From Adiantum capillus-veneris (taxonomy: Eukaryota > Streptophyta > Polypodiopsida > Polypodiales > Pteridaceae): DNA of 64,000 nt. The position numbers were made by a program, and so were the translations under genes. Every line of letters begins with the position of its first letter. Position 1 is the first letter of the stretch. Shown piece after piece: positions 22,801 through 33,828 of this stretch. The stretch is from contig CM043948.1 in NCBI GenBank assembly GCA_014529385.2, positions 80,776,760 to 80,840,759 on the forward strand, read 5' to 3'. Under the pieces are notes generated by a model. It worked only from the letters and a program-made list of their open reading frames with translations. It searched no databases and was not told the DNA's origin.

Positions 22801-23965
22801 TAAAGACTGTAAAATCAGCTCCGAGGAAATAGTGTCACCACTGAGTAAGAACATGGATCACTGCCAATAGCTCTTTTTCATAAATTTGTGCAACCATTTC
22901 AGGACATAAAAACATTCTGCTCTCATAAGCAATTACATGGCCTTCTTGCATCAAGACTGCTCCCAACCTGCAACCATAAGCATCACAGTAAACTACGAAT
23001 GTCTTTTGCAAGTCTGGTAAAGCCAACACCAGTCCAGTACTCAACTTTTCTTTGAGAGTCTCAAAGGTTGAAATTCTCTGTCTGTTCCAAGTAAAAGGAA
23101 CTCTTTTCTAAGTCAGCATATGCAAAATAGAAACTATCTCTGTAAATTTTTGAATGACCCACCGAAAATTATGAGCACAAGCCCATATAAGTGTCGAACC
23201 TCATGAACATTCTTCAAATCAAGCCAATAGTCTCAATTTTGGCCAGGTTCATCTTTACCCCTTCTATTGAGACGAGGTGTCCCAAAAAATGTATCTCAGG
23301 CAAAAAAGAAAAAAAAAACCTCGGTCTTTTTCACATTTATAAGCAATTTATGCTTCCACAGTGCCTGGAAAACCTGCAACAGGTGGTGACTCTGTTTTGC
23401 TTCATTCTTGGGGAAAACGATAATGTTGTCCTTTAAAGAAAGTACCCACAAATAATCGGTACTCTCTAAAAATCCAAAAAGTCATTCTGAAAGTTGTCTT
23501 GTAGACGTCTCTAGGAGTAATTCGAATCTGATGATAATCACTCTTCAGATCAATTCGGCAAGTAGAACCCTGAAGTCTGTCAAGTATATCATCGATCCTC
23601 GTAATGCAAGATCTGTTCTGATTCATTGTTTCTTTATTTTGGTCTCCGCTAACTCTGTGAAGTGGCTAGTTCAATGTTGTACGACCCGAAAATCATTCAT
23701 GTGATCTTTAGGGCGTGAAAAAGGCAACTCGCCTGGTACGCCCTCAGAGAAACAATCAGCCTAAGTTTGCAAAAAATCTTGTCGTTCCTTTCGAGGTCAA
23801 ACATATTCGCCCTTTAATCGTCATCGAGTAAAAAGAAACTGGATTTCATCAAGTGGGACGAACTCGCCTTTCAGTTTTTCTCCTTCAAGTACAATCTCTT
23901 TGCCCTTCTCATTCGTCAAAGTCACTTTCTTAGCCCGATAGTCAATGTAAGGGCCTCCTCCTAGC
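19838..23965 (-). pseudogene. Ty3/gypsy family A internal region, minus strand, decayed
   Basis: Reading downwards from 23,965 are the end of protease (an A-K-K-V-T-L-like stretch, about 23,930), RT ([20 protein letters not shown], about 23,600-23,540, in frame here), and YRLFVGTFF. RNase H follows (VYCDAYGCRLGAVLMQEGHV, about 22,995-22,935), then NALSRKPLV (about 22,670), the integrase region (about 22,450-21,850, many stops), and the chromodomain-like end (KWMEEEDLADTP, about 20,515). Gag and the 5' LTR are missing: homology stops at about 23,965, 160 bp before the plus-strand element begins at 24,124. Compared with the other family A copies it retains the correct frame at the RT site where the others have a shared frameshift. 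Confidence 0.85.
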
Positions 23966-24123
23966 CCTTACTTTCGACTATCGCATCTAAGCCATCGACT
24001 TGAAAAAGAGAGAGAAAATCATAGGGGAAAAAAATGTTCGAGTAAATTCGGGTTCAAATCAAGCACCAAAGTATACCCACAAGCCACTTCCGGCTTACAC
24101 CATGGGAATAGGGACATAACCAA

Positions 24124-24738
24124 TGTCACAAACTAGTGACGTGGCTGTTGCCCAGTACACACATACCCGTTGTAATGATGACGTGGCTGAAACAGTCCAA
24201 CACACACACATACACCGCTATAGTGTTGACGAGGCAAGCAACATATGGACCCAGTCGGATTTTGCGGTGCACTGTTCGAAGATGCCCACGTGACAACATA
24301 CGGAAAAAGCAAATGCGCGGGGAGCAGATTTTGGCGTAGGCGTGAGAAAGCAATGCCCTGCTTTATTTTACGCAAGAGAGAGAGAGAGGGCCTTGCTTTA
24401 AATTTTCAAAGGCTTTTTAAAATTCACAGCTTTTCAACTTTTGGGGCTTTGCTTTTGGCATCCCTTGTAAACTCTTTAAATTAGTAGTTGGGCTCTCACT
24501 TCTCAGAGCATCTGGACGCAGAGTCTGAGAGTGAGTCCCGGCGACTCACTTGTACTTTAGAGTTGCAGATTAATACAAAAAGAAATATCGAAAGGGGCGC
24601 CAATCTTTGGGGCCAATATCTCTAGGCACGGAACTCCGTCGGGCCAGTGTCGAATCAATTGTGAACTGTAAACTGTTTTGAAGTGATTATTGAGGTGTCA
24701 CGATAGATTCTAGACTTGGAGTGTCCAAGTCGATTACA
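24124..24738 (+). repeat. 5' LTR of gypsy family A element
   Basis: Starts TGTCACAAACTAGTGACG and ends GTCGATTACA (TG...CA), 615 bp. The U3 part holds two TGACGTGGC sites and a short (CA)n. A candidate promoter region lies near 24,400-24,480. The TG start follows CCAA and the end is one base before the primer binding site. Confidence 0.88.
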
Positions 24739-24739
24739 G

Positions 24740-24757
24740 TGGTATCAGAACCCGGCC
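24740..24757 (+). promoter_or_regulatory. Primer binding site (tRNA-iMet type)
   Basis: TGGTATCAGAACCCGG begins two bases after the LTR end. The first ten bases match the usual plant Met-initiator PBS (TGGTATCAGAGC); the remainder diverges. Confidence 0.8.
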
Positions 24758-24802
24758 GATTTCTATATCTACGGGAAATTTGATCTTTTTTATGCCGCAC
24801 TT

Positions 24803-26345
24803 ATGGCTTCAAGCAGAGATCAGTCGACTTCCTCTGCATCCGGAGATGCAGGAAGAGATCACAAGGAAGATTCACGCAAGGAGTATGGCCCACCTCGGCC
24901 TACTCAGGCTGAGCTCGAAGAGATGGAGCCTCGAAGATTGATCGGCGATGCAACAAAGATGATGCTTAATTTTGCGAAGGACCCGAAATTTGCAAAATAT
25001 ATGAGCAAGACCTCTTTCGATGAGGTGCACACACAGTGGCGGCGGCAGACCACAGAACCACCCCTCAAACCGGCTCTCAAGAAACCTCCTACTCCCAGGA
25101 TGTACACAAAGCAAGAATTAGAAGAGGTGGTTGATGCACGAAGTGCTCAACTTTTTGACGCGCAGAACAAAGCGAAAAAGCACGACAAAAAGCAGAAGAA
25201 AGGCGCTGACTTCCCAGGTTATTTGGGTCGTCAGTCTACTTTTCAATCGGCAAAAAGGCAAAAGAAGCGTGTTCGATTTGAAGAAGCGTGTTCGATTTGA
25301 AGGAGTACCCAGTCCTTCTTCTTCTTCTTCTGAGAGTTCTTCTAGCTCCTCTGACTCGAGCGAACAAGACAGAAAAGGTAAAAAGCGAAGCAAAAAGCGA
25401 AGCAAAAAGCGAAGCTTCGGAAAGGGAAAAGAAGCCTAAATCTCCCCCGTGGTTGACAGTTCTACAGAGGACTCGTCTTCAGATAGTTCGGACTCTGACG
25501 ACAACAACTTTTACGCAAGGAAGAAGAATTTTTATAAAGCCAACCAGTATGACTTTCTGGAAGACAAAAGCAAGAAAGTCCGAGAGTCTAAGGAAGGTGG
25601 ACAGTCAATTAAATTTGACACGTTTTCTGGTTATAGAGATGCTTCAAAGGCTTTGTCTTTTATACAACAATTTGACATAGCTTTCTCAAGAGGGCGTTAC
25701 TCAGAGCACTCTAAGATTCGGAGGGCTGCCTCTTACTTGGTGGTCCACGCTTCTATTAAACAAGACAGCGCCAGTTAAATGGCTGAAATTCAAAGCTTTT
25801 TATTTCTTCTTGGCTGACTCAAGAGTATGAACGCAACATACGAACCGCTTGGAACCATCTTCGGATGACCAAGAAGGATAAAGTGAACACTTATTGCGAG
25901 AGATTCTAGAGCTCTTTTCTACCCGCCTCTTCATTTAAGAAGATCTCGTTCAAGGAACAGATTGAGCGGTTTACCTTGGGTCTTCCTACAAAGATCCGAG
26001 ATCACTGCTTGGAACAAAAAACCTCCATTCCATAGGAGTTACTGAGTCATGCGAAACGGGGTCTTGCCATTCACTCCGGCAGTTTAACCTACCCCAAAGA
26101 TGAAATCATGATGCATAGGGCTGAACAGACTTCGACAAATGAAAGTAGAAAGAGGAAGAGCAACCAAGAAAAGAAAGAAAAGGATGCATGACCCAAACTC
26201 GCTCCTCAAGAGAGGGCTCGCTACATTAAGGAGGGGAAGTGCTTTGGATGCGGGAAAACTGGGCATATCTCCGTGAAGTGCCCTAAAAAGACAAAGAAAG
26301 AACAGAACGACAAGGACGATGAGAGGCCTGAGAGTTCAAGAGCAG
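24803..26345 (+). pseudogene. Gypsy family A gag with zinc knuckle, frameshifted
   Basis: Starting at ATG 24,803 (MASSRDQSTSSASGDAGRDH), the protein is hydrophilic, with KKPPTPRMYTKQELEE and a Lys-rich stretch. At 25,262-25,299 a 19-bp tandem duplication (AAGAAGCGTGTTCGATTTG twice) shifts the frame and causes a stop at 25,298-25,300. The continuation is a Ser/Glu/Lys-rich linker, then FYARKKNFYKANQYDF and the capsid-like part KFDTFSGYRDASKALSFI (about 25,608-25,670). Further decay follows to the zinc knuckle CFGCGKTGHISVKC (26,240-26,281), which is perfect C-x2-C-x4-H-x4-C. Gag forms the virus-like particle and binds RNA. Five or more lesions make it inactive. Confidence 0.8.
25262..25299 (+). 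repeat. 19-bp tandem duplication in gag
   Basis: AAGAAGCGTGTTCGATTTG occurs twice in direct succession. The period of 19 adds one base modulo three and brings the stop at 25,298-25,300 into frame, so this alone disables the family A gag of this copy. Confidence 0.95.
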
Positions 26346-26358
26346 CTGAGGAGCGTGG

Positions 26359-27321
26359 ATGAAAAGGCAAGATGAAAACAGGACTGGTTCCAGATTGCAT
26401 GGGTACCGATCCCAGCACGATGGACAAGAGTACAAAACTTTGCCGAGCTTGGGCAAAGTGAAAGACCAAGAAGCCCTGATCTTCTTTGATAGAGGAGCCA
26501 AGGCCAACTTCATTCCACCGAAATTGGCGGCGCGGCTCGAGATCACTCACAATGGGATGGGACCACTTTCTGAGGCAATTCTAGCGGCACCCGGCAAGGA
26601 CGTAGCCATTACACCTGTCATTGGCAAACTTAGGTTGCATTCTCAGGGGTATTTGGGGCATGAGGACTTCTACATAATGCCTTTGGAAGGTTGTGATGTT
26701 CTCTTGGGAATTCCCTGGTACCACAAGAACAACGCCGTGGTCGACTATCGGGCGAGGAAAACGACTTTGACCACAGAGAAGGGTAGAACCATTGTACTCG
26801 ATGTAAAACTTAAGGACGAGTCCGTCCCTATTGTATTGGCTTCGGCCATTTCAAAATTAATGAAATCCAGTCTGTTTGTTTACTCGATCTTTTTCAAAGA
26901 GTTGAGTGATGCGGATAGGACAAATATGTCTGAACTTGATAAAGAACACCAAGATTTTCACCACGCTCATGCCGATTGCTTCTCGAAGGGCCTCCCAGGC
27001 GAGTTACCACCCGCTCGTCTTGAGGAGCATACCATTGATCTGATACCTGGAAGCACACGACAAAACCGGCCACCTTACCGTGTGAGCCGAGCCCAGAACA
27101 AAGAAATTATGAACCAAGTGAAAGACCTCTTGGAAAAGGTTCTTGCCCAGCCAAGTACTTCATCGTACTGCTCTCCTATGTTGTTGGTTTTGAAGAACGA
27201 CGGATCTTGGAGAATGTGCATCGATTATAAAGCTCTCAACAAAATCACCATCAAGAATAGATATCCGATTCCTAGAATCCATGATATACTTGACCGACTT
27301 CAGGGATCACCTCGTGCTTAA
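26359..27321 (+). pseudogene. Gypsy family A protease and start of RT
   Basis: One frame of 320 codons covers the aspartic protease and the N-terminal RT. The protease active site reads FFDRGAKANFI, where the D-S/T-G triad has become D-R-G, so catalysis is doubtful. It continues with CDVLLGIPWYHKNNAVVDYR (about 26,693-26,752). The linker to RT contains EEHTIDLIPGSTRQNRPPYR, and RT proper runs from SSYCSPMLLVLKNDGSWRMC to [16 protein letters not shown] at 27,319-27,321 ends the frame; the next 12 bp bring the sequence into another frame. The same stop occurs at 43,705-43,707 in the duplicated block. Confidence 0.85.
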
Positions 27322-28300
27322 GCAAGATCGACTTGAAAAGTGGATATCATCAGATCCGAATCGCGCAGGGAAATGTCTACAAGACAGCCTTTCGGACAAC
27401 TTTTGGGTTATTTGAGTTTCTTGTGATGCCTTTTGGCCTAACCAATGCTCCTGCAACATTTAACCGAATGATGGACAGGATTTTTCGAGAGTATACACTA
27501 TTTGTTGGCACTTTCTTTGACGACATCATTGTTTTCTCAAAGGATGAGGCAAAACATAGAGTACATCTGCTTCAAGTCTTTCAGGCATTACGAGATCACA
27601 AGTTAGTGATTAATGCGAAGAAAAGTGAATTTTTCCTACCAGAGATACACTTTTTGGGACACATTGTGTCGGCAGCAGGAGTGCAGATGGATCCAGCCAA
27701 GATAGAGACTATCCGTTATTGGCCTGATTTGAAGAATGTCCATGAAGTTAAAAGCTTCTTGGGATTGTGTTCGTACTACAGGCGGTTCATTAGAACGTTT
27801 GCAGAGGTTGCTTCCCCTTTGCATATCTTGACACAGAAAGGAGTCTCTTTCTCGTGGGGACCCACAGAGGTGACTGTCTTTCAGACATTGAAAGAGAAAT
27901 TGACTACAGAAGCAGTTTTGACTTTGCCGGATTTGCAGAAGTCATTTGAAGTATATTGTGATGCTTGTGGTCGTAGTTTGGGTGCGGTCTTAATGCAAGA
28001 AGTCCATGTCATTGCTTACGAGAGGCGACTGTTTTCAAGGCCGGAATTGACAACACAGATTTATGAGAAAGAGCTTTTGGCGGTTATCCATGCTCTTACT
28101 CAGTGGCAGCACTACCTACTCGAAGCGGATTTCATTGTCTTTACAGACCATCAGAGTTAACGCTACTTCTTGTCACAGAAGTAGCTATCAGAAAAGCAGA
28201 TGCGGTGGGCAAGCATCTTGTCACAGTTTCACTTCCAGATTGTCCATGTGCAGGAACAGAAGAATTTGGTGGCAGATGCTTTGTCTCGGAAGCCGTTGGT
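27322..28300 (+). pseudogene. Gypsy family A RT core and RNase H
   Basis: The frame from ATG 27,333 encodes KSGYHQIRIAQGNVYKTAFR, FEFLVMPFGLTNAPATFNRM and the catalytic box TFFDDIIVFSKD (about 27,510-27,545, both Asp kept). It continues with the thumb SFLGLCSYYRRFIRTF and RNase H with FEVYCDACGRSLGAVLMQE and VFTDHQS. TAA at 28,158-28,160 and TAG at about 28,183 interrupt the end of RNase H, which continues with EKQMRWASILSQFHF and NLVADALSRKPLV. The TAG is also present in the copy at 44,568-44,570. Apart from the stops, all catalytic residues I can see are retained. Confidence 0.88.
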
Positions 28301-28479
28301 TCTGGCTATTTCCGCCATCCATCATAGGAGCTTCGAGGATATGGTCGATCAGTATGCCACAGATACAGACTTTGCAAACATTTTCACACGGATACGGGAT
28401 GGGGAGACAGTAGCGGGATATTCCATTCGGGATGGCTACTTGATGAGGAAAACCATGTTGTACGTTACATAGCCGTTGA

Positions 28480-29775
28480 GGAAAAAGGTTATGACCGAAT
28501 GCCACTGTCCGCCTTTTACGAGTCACAGCGGCATTGCTACCACATTGAAAGGGGTGTAGAGATACTTCTTTTGGCCGAGACTCAAGAAGGATGTCAACGA
28601 GTTTGTGCGTAGTTGCTTGGTATGCCAGAAGGTCAAGTTTGACAGGCATAAAGCACAGGGATTGTCACAGACTTTGCCCATACCCATCCGCCCCTAGGAA
28701 AGTATTGCAATGGATTTCATTTTTGATCTCCCGAGAACACAGAGTGGTCACGATGGTATCTGGACTGTTATTGACAGATTTAGCAAGCAGGCTCATTTCA
28801 TTCCAGTGAAGAAAACAGTCAAGCCGGATTACTTAGCGAGACTGTTTCTGGCCCAGATCTTCAGATTACATGGCATGCCCGAGACGATTGTCTCCGACAG
28901 GGACCCCAGATTTACGAGTTTGTTTTGGAAGGCAATTTGAGAGAACATTGACACGCGGTTGCAATTCTCATCATCTTTCCACGTGCAGACTGACGAGCAA
29001 TCTGAGATTGCCAATTCAGTGATTTTAGATTTATTGAAGTCTTATATCTCGGATCAGAAGACTCAATGGGAAAAGTTCCTACCTTAGGTGGAATTTGCCT
29101 ACAATAATACGATACACTCTTCGACGGGGAAGGCGCCATTTGAGATTATTGAAGGTGCAACGAAGGTTCCACCCTTCCTAAGCACAAAAGATAAGATTTT
29201 TGAAGCTGATGAGTACACGCGCGACTTGGACACGGCTTTTGCCAAGGTCCATGAGGCTTTGCAAAAATCTCAGGAAAGACAGAAAAAGGCAGCACATCGC
29301 CATCGTCGCGATTTGAAATTGAAGGAGAATGATTGGGTGCTCTTACGTTTTGAGAAGGCACGCTTAAGAAAGAAAAAGGGAAAGGAGAGGCTTTTTCCAA
29401 AGCTTAGTATGAGATACTACAGACCTTTCCAGATCTCCGAAAAGGTCAATGATATTTCCTTCCGACTGAAACTGCCTGACACTTGGAGGATTCACAATGC
29501 ATTTTATGTGAGTCTCCTGAAACCTTTTAAAGGTGATGCGCCCAAAGATGGGGAGCCTGATGAGCAACCCGAAGTGGAAGAAAACGAGGAGATCCTTGTT
29601 CCTGAACAGATATTGGCACATAAGGACGGAAAGAATTTAGGGTAAAGTGAGAAGGCGGTTCTTGGTTAAATTCAAGAACTATCCTGCATTGGATGCGAAG
29701 TGGATGGAGGAGGAGGACCTAGCAGATACTCCTCAGATTGTGAAACTTTACCTTGAAGCTTTTGGTTTAGCATAG
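28480..29775 (+). pseudogene. Gypsy family A integrase and chromodomain-like tail
   Basis: Homology begins near the H-H part of the zinc-binding domain (about 28,500), then CLVCQKVKFDRHKAQGL. The core has MDFIFDLPRTQSGHDGIWTV, FSKQAHFIPVKKTVKP and ETIVSDRDPRFTSLFWKAI. A TGA at 28,938-28,940 and a TAG at 29,086 break it. The C-terminal part (29,088-29,645) has FAYNNTIHSSTGKAPFEIIE and a GPY-like segment (KLSMRYYRPFQISEKVND). After a frame change at about 29,640 the end reads RRRFLVKFKNYPALDAKWME followed by EEDLADTPQIV, which has the layout of a chromodomain, used by chromoviruses to target chromatin. Integrase joins the cDNA ends to host DNA. Confidence 0.85.
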
Positions 29776-30363
29776 TCTACTCCAAATGGACCCCGAATTT
29801 CAGCTTGGCCGGAGATATGGTGCAGTGGGTTTGCACAAGAGGGGAGTTACTCCGCTCCTTTGTCAACAGATGCCTCGATTTTTTTTTGAATACTAGTCAC
29901 TGATGTCTCTTTGAGCTTCAGGGATACTAAGAGCTAACAGTATTCTGTTGTATAACTTTATGAAATGGACTTCCGAATAATATGAAACTGATTTATTCTT
30001 GACTTGTTTAAGTGCAGGAACTAATAGACGAAATGACTGCAGCATTTTGGTCTGAACGATCTCGAGACACATGGTTGCAATAGGGATTAGTCAACCGAGC
30101 ATCTATCAGGTCTTGAGTGGATCTAGATGCGATTGCTAATTGCATTGCCGATAAATCATGGTCTAAGATCCGAATAAATGTTGAATGTGATTTATCATGT
30201 GATGTCAATGATGTCCTAAGATGTCGTGTGATGTGGCTGTCGATTGATACATGTGCTAGATGTGTGTTCCTAGTGCGTCGGTACTAACAGTCAGTGTCTG
30301 CTAAGACAGTTTATGGATTCTGTCTATTTTGCAGGCGTAATCGAGGGCGATTACAATGCTTTC

Positions 30364-30375
30364 AAGAGGGGGGTA
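30364..30375 (+). promoter_or_regulatory. Polypurine tract of gypsy family A
   Basis: AAGAGGGGGG followed by TA directly precedes the TG of the 3' LTR. The same tract stands before the LTR at 46,762 and, on the minus strand, before the one ending at 19,837. It primes plus-strand DNA synthesis. Confidence 0.85.
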
Positions 30376-31000
30376 TGTCACAAACTAGTGACGTGGCTGC
30401 TGCTCGGTACACACATACCCGCTGTAATGATGACGTGGCTGAAACAGTCCAACACACACACACACACACACACCGTTGTAGTGCTGATGAGGCAGGCAAC
30501 GTACGGACCCAGCCGGATTTTGCGGCGCAATGTACGGAGATGCCCACGTGGCAACGTACGAAAAAAGCAAATGCATGGGGGACAGATTTTGGCTACGCAA
30601 TGCGTGAGAAAAAAAGCTATGCAATGCCCTGCTTTATTTTACGCAAGAGAGAGAGAGAGTGCCTTGCTTTAAATTTTTAAAGGCTTTTAAAATTCACAGC
30701 TTTTCAGCTTTTGGGGCTCTGCTTTTGGCATCCCTTGTAAACTCTTTAAATTAGTAGTTGGGCTCTCACTTCTCAGAGCATCTGGACGCAGAGTCTGAGA
30801 GTGAGTCCCGGCTACTCACTTGTACTTTGAGTTGTAGATTAATACAAAAAGAAATACCGAAAGGGGCGCCAGTCTTTGGGGCCAATATCTCTAGGCACAG
30901 AACTCCGCCGGCCAGTGTCGAATCAATTGTGAACTATTTTGAAGTGATTATTTGTGGTGTCATGGTAGATTCTCGACTTGAAGTGTCCAAGTCTGTTACA
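30376..31000 (+). repeat. 3' LTR of gypsy family A element
   Basis: Starts TGTCACAAACTAGTGACG and ends AAGTCTGTTACA, 625 bp, with (CA)n at about 30,451-30,472. It is followed by 46 bp (31,001-31,046) that also follow the LTR at 46,762-47,398, which an independent insertion would not share. Confidence 0.88.
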
Positions 31001-31046
31001 GACAATGCATGGAAAATTAGCTTTTCATTTTAAGAAAATTAACATA

Positions 31047-31455
31047 AAGAAAAAGATAAGGAAAAAGGAAATGAAAAAGAAAAAAGAAAGAGAAGATAAG
31101 GATAAGGATGAGGTGAGTAAGTAGCTTGTTGAAGAAGTTTTGAAAAGCAAAATAAGTTATCAAGATAAGTTGAATGAACTTATCAATAAAGAAGATAAGT
31201 TATCAAAATAAGTGAAGGCACTTATCTAAAATGTGCATAAAAGGAGGGCTTCTCTTCTCATTTTACACTTCTCTCCTTCATTTTCTCAAGGTGCAAACTT
31301 GAGAGTAAGCTTGAGAAAGCCATAGCCAAGCCTCTTTCACACACCTCCTACACATACACACCCTCTCCAAGAGAAGCCATGGCCAAAACCTTCATCAAGT
31401 TTGTCAAAACTTAATCTTCTTCTTCACATTACTCTCTCCCTCTCCTCTCTCTTAA
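31047..31455. other. Purine-rich spacer with TATA-like box
   Basis: Begins with a strongly purine-rich stretch (31,047-31,110) and several GATAAG repeats. CATAAAAGGAGGGCTTC at about 31,226 resembles a plant TATA box. No ORF is recognised. The following base starts a family B LTR (TGTCACATGCAC, 31,456). Confidence 0.4.
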
Positions 31456-32461
31456 TGTCACATGCACATCTAACCCTATGTGCATGTGGACAAGCTATCT
31501 CAAGTCTAGGGTTCAGGTCAGCTTAGGAAGTGTTCTGGCACCGTTGTGAGCCTATGAGCAAGTCGTGCATGTTCAAGCACTTAGAGTAGTTGCATATCCT
31601 CTCGTTGCACACAGCAGGATCATCAGCATGACATTCAGTTACCAGTACCCATCATGAGCATTTTACAGTGCATAGAATCAATTTCCCAATTTACTCATTT
31701 TTCACTTATTATTTAGTAAGTGACTTTGTTGGAAAACTGAGTAGGGCAAGTTTGCTAAGTATCTATAAAAGAAACCTAGCGCTAGCACTGTCTCGCAGAA
31801 GAGGCAGAAGAAATTTCAACAACTTGCAGTGCACCTTCTCAGCAAGACTGGCAGGAGGCCTAGAGTTTTCCAACCAACAAGAACTGACAACGTTTTTTGG
31901 ATCTTCTTCCCCTAGCGTTTTCAACAGCAGATACAGCATAGCGTTTTTCATCAACGGCAGATTTCACCATGCGTTTTTAGTTGCAGACCTTGCCTAGCGT
32001 TTTACAGTTTCCGACGTCAGATCAGCCCCAGTGCATCAACGTTTTCATTTTCAGCACTTAGACATAGCAGATCCAGCCCCTAGCCTCGCAGATCTCACCT
32101 ACCCACAGCAGATCCTCGCCGTCCCGTCGAGTCAGCCAACATTTTCAGATTCAGCCCGCTGTCCGCAGATTTCAGCATCTACATTTTCAACGCAGCGTCG
32201 TCGCGTCATCGCCATCGCCGTCCTCGCCGAGACAATGTCAGTATTCAGCAAAGAGTCAATAGTTAGCAGATTTCACATTTCAGCCTCGGCGTTTTCAGAT
32301 TTCAGCCTGTCCTCGTCGTCGTCATCATTGTCGTCGACATCATCAGCAAGTCCATTGCATCTAGACCATTGTACCACATTTGTGCAATCAATAGCATAGA
32401 CCTCTCTCGCCATAGAGGGGGGACCCTTGGAGGAGGGTTAGAGAACCGTCTGGTGTCGTAT

Positions 32462-32547
<86 letters not shown>

Positions 32548-33388
32548 CTCAGTCTCAGTCTCAGTCTCAGTCTCAGTCTAAGTCTAAGTCTAAGTCTCAG
32601 CACCTTCATTCACAGTAGCATTCACTTTGTTTGTGATCATTGCACTCTCTCACTAAAGGAACGCAAGGCTCTCCCTTCCGTCAGTAAAAGGAACCACCGC
32701 AGATCAGCCCTAGTGTTAGCAGATTCCCACCGCAAGAAGATTTTCAGCCCTACCGTTTTTGCATCAGCCTGAGACCATCAGCGTTTTGCAGACCTTCGCG
32801 ACAAGACCTCAATTAGCATCAGCGTTTTCAGTTTTCAGCAGTCAGTACCCGTAGTAGAATCCCCGAACCTCACAGATCTCACCTCCCCGCAGCAGATCCT
32901 CGCCGCATGGTCAGATCCCGCGAAGTTTGCAGATTCAGCCCGGAAAACGCAGATTTCAGCATCTGCGTTTTCAGCGTGTCGTCGTTGCATTGCCGTTGTC
33001 ATTGCCGTAGAGTCAGAATTCAACAAATAAAGATTTGTAGATTTCAGCCCCTTAGCATATTCAGATTTAGCCCGTCTCGTCGTCGTCGACATCGTCGGCA
33101 AGTCCAAGCATTGTAAAGATTTGTGCAATCATAAGTAGACCGCTCTCGCCATAGAGAGTGGGGCCTCCGGAGAAGGGTTTGACAACATTCTACTGTCGTA
33201 TTCTTCTCTCTCTCTCTCTCTCTCAGTCTCATGTACCTTCATTCACAGTGTTCACCACTTTGTTTGTGTCCATTGCACTCTCTCACTAAAGGAACGGAAG
33301 GCTCTCCCTAAGTAAAAAGGAACCTTGAGCACAGTTCGGAGCACTCATCTTGAGCAAAGTTCAACATTCACTTCCGCTGCACCTTACA
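31456..33388 (+). repeat. Gypsy family B LTR, enlarged by internal duplication
   Basis: Starts TGTCACATGCACATCTAACC and ends CCGCTGCACCTTACA (TG...CA). At 1,933 bp it is much longer than the family's other LTRs (1,219 and 1,143 bp). The extra length comes from a duplication of the R/U5-like part: the block with GCAGATCCTCGCCG, then CTCTCGCCATAGAG, (CT)n and CTCACTAAAGGAACG occurs at about 32,100-32,690 and again at about 32,890-33,325. The first copy carries (CT)n 32,465-32,544 and an AGTCTC hexamer array to about 32,597; the second has only a short CT run. The PBS and early leader that should follow are missing. Confidence 0.75.
32465..32597. repeat. (CT)n passing into AGTCTC hexamers
   Basis: About 40 CT units (32,465-32,544) are followed by an AGTCTC/AGTCTA hexamer array to about 32,597. 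It lies inside the enlarged family B LTR and explains the Arg/Leu-repeat ORF on the minus strand. Confidence 0.9.
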
Positions 33389-33519
33389 TCAACAGTTTGT
33401 GACAAAAGAGTCGAGCTCGGGTAAGAGAAAAGCCTTGTCAAACACCGATTGCAAGCTACAGAACCTCAAGAACCTCAAGAACCCAAGTTCCTCGCAAACT
33501 TAAGTACCCAAGATCTCAG

Positions 33520-33828
33520 TGTATGGTCATCACCCGAGGCGGAATGGATACTTTGCGTGAAGGTGTTGAGCATGGAGGTGGTGACGAAGAATTTTCCCCA
33601 CCAGAAAAAAAAAATTCCGACCCTCCCCCTTCCCCATCTACGCCACAGGTTGACCCAAATCCTATGGAAGCTTTGGTCAAGTCCATGATGGACATGATGC
33701 TACAACAAGAGACGCAACAAGCCGCCTTGGATCGCGAGCGCGAAGAAAGAAAGGCAGCCTTGGAACGCGAGCGCGAAGAAAGGAAGGCTACTTTGTTGTT
33801 GGTGCTGGTTGAGCAAAAACAGCCCTAG
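33520..33828 (+). pseudogene. Start of gypsy family B gag, truncated
   Basis: Frame from ATG 33,523 (MVITRGGMDTLREGVEHGGG) with PPPSPSTPQVDPNPMEALV and MMDMML, followed by repeats of R-E-R-E-E-R-K-A. It matches the N-terminus of the family B gag at 36,341 position by position, including the Pro-rich block. It ends at a TAG (33,826-33,828), after which sequence of an L1-like LINE takes over. The rest of this family B copy is absent. Confidence 0.8.

Larger units (their letters stand above)
24124..31000 (+). mobile_element. Ty3/gypsy chromodomain element, family A, both LTRs
   Basis: A complete but defective LTR retrotransposon of 6,877 bp. The order is 5' LTR 24,124-24,738, PBS 24,740, gag, zinc knuckle, protease, RT, RNase H, integrase, chromodomain-like tail, PPT and 3' LTR 30,376-31,000. 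The pol order RT-RH-IN defines Ty3/gypsy; the chromodomain-like end places it among chromoviruses. No 5-bp target duplication is found (ACCAA on the left, GACAA on the right). The two LTRs differ noticeably from each other, whereas the 3' LTR is almost identical to the one at 46,762-47,398, so the 3' part has a more complex history than a single insertion. Confidence 0.88.

Noticed and set aside
24740-24757. tRNA gene at the Met-like sequence
   Set aside because: The short match is a primer binding site complementary to a tRNA 3' end; no tRNA fold or A/B boxes surround it. The same holds at 35,918 and 59,606.
26221-26550. Minus-strand ORFs opposite the gag zinc knuckle
   Set aside because: Shadows of the sense-strand gag and protease.
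24119-31005. 5-bp target duplication around the family A element
   Set aside because: ACCAA and GACAA agree at only three of five positions, so I do not claim a target duplication.
32388-32609. Minus-strand ORF of Arg-Leu and Arg-Glu repeats
   Set aside because: Translation of (CT)n and AGTCTC hexamers inside a family B LTR.
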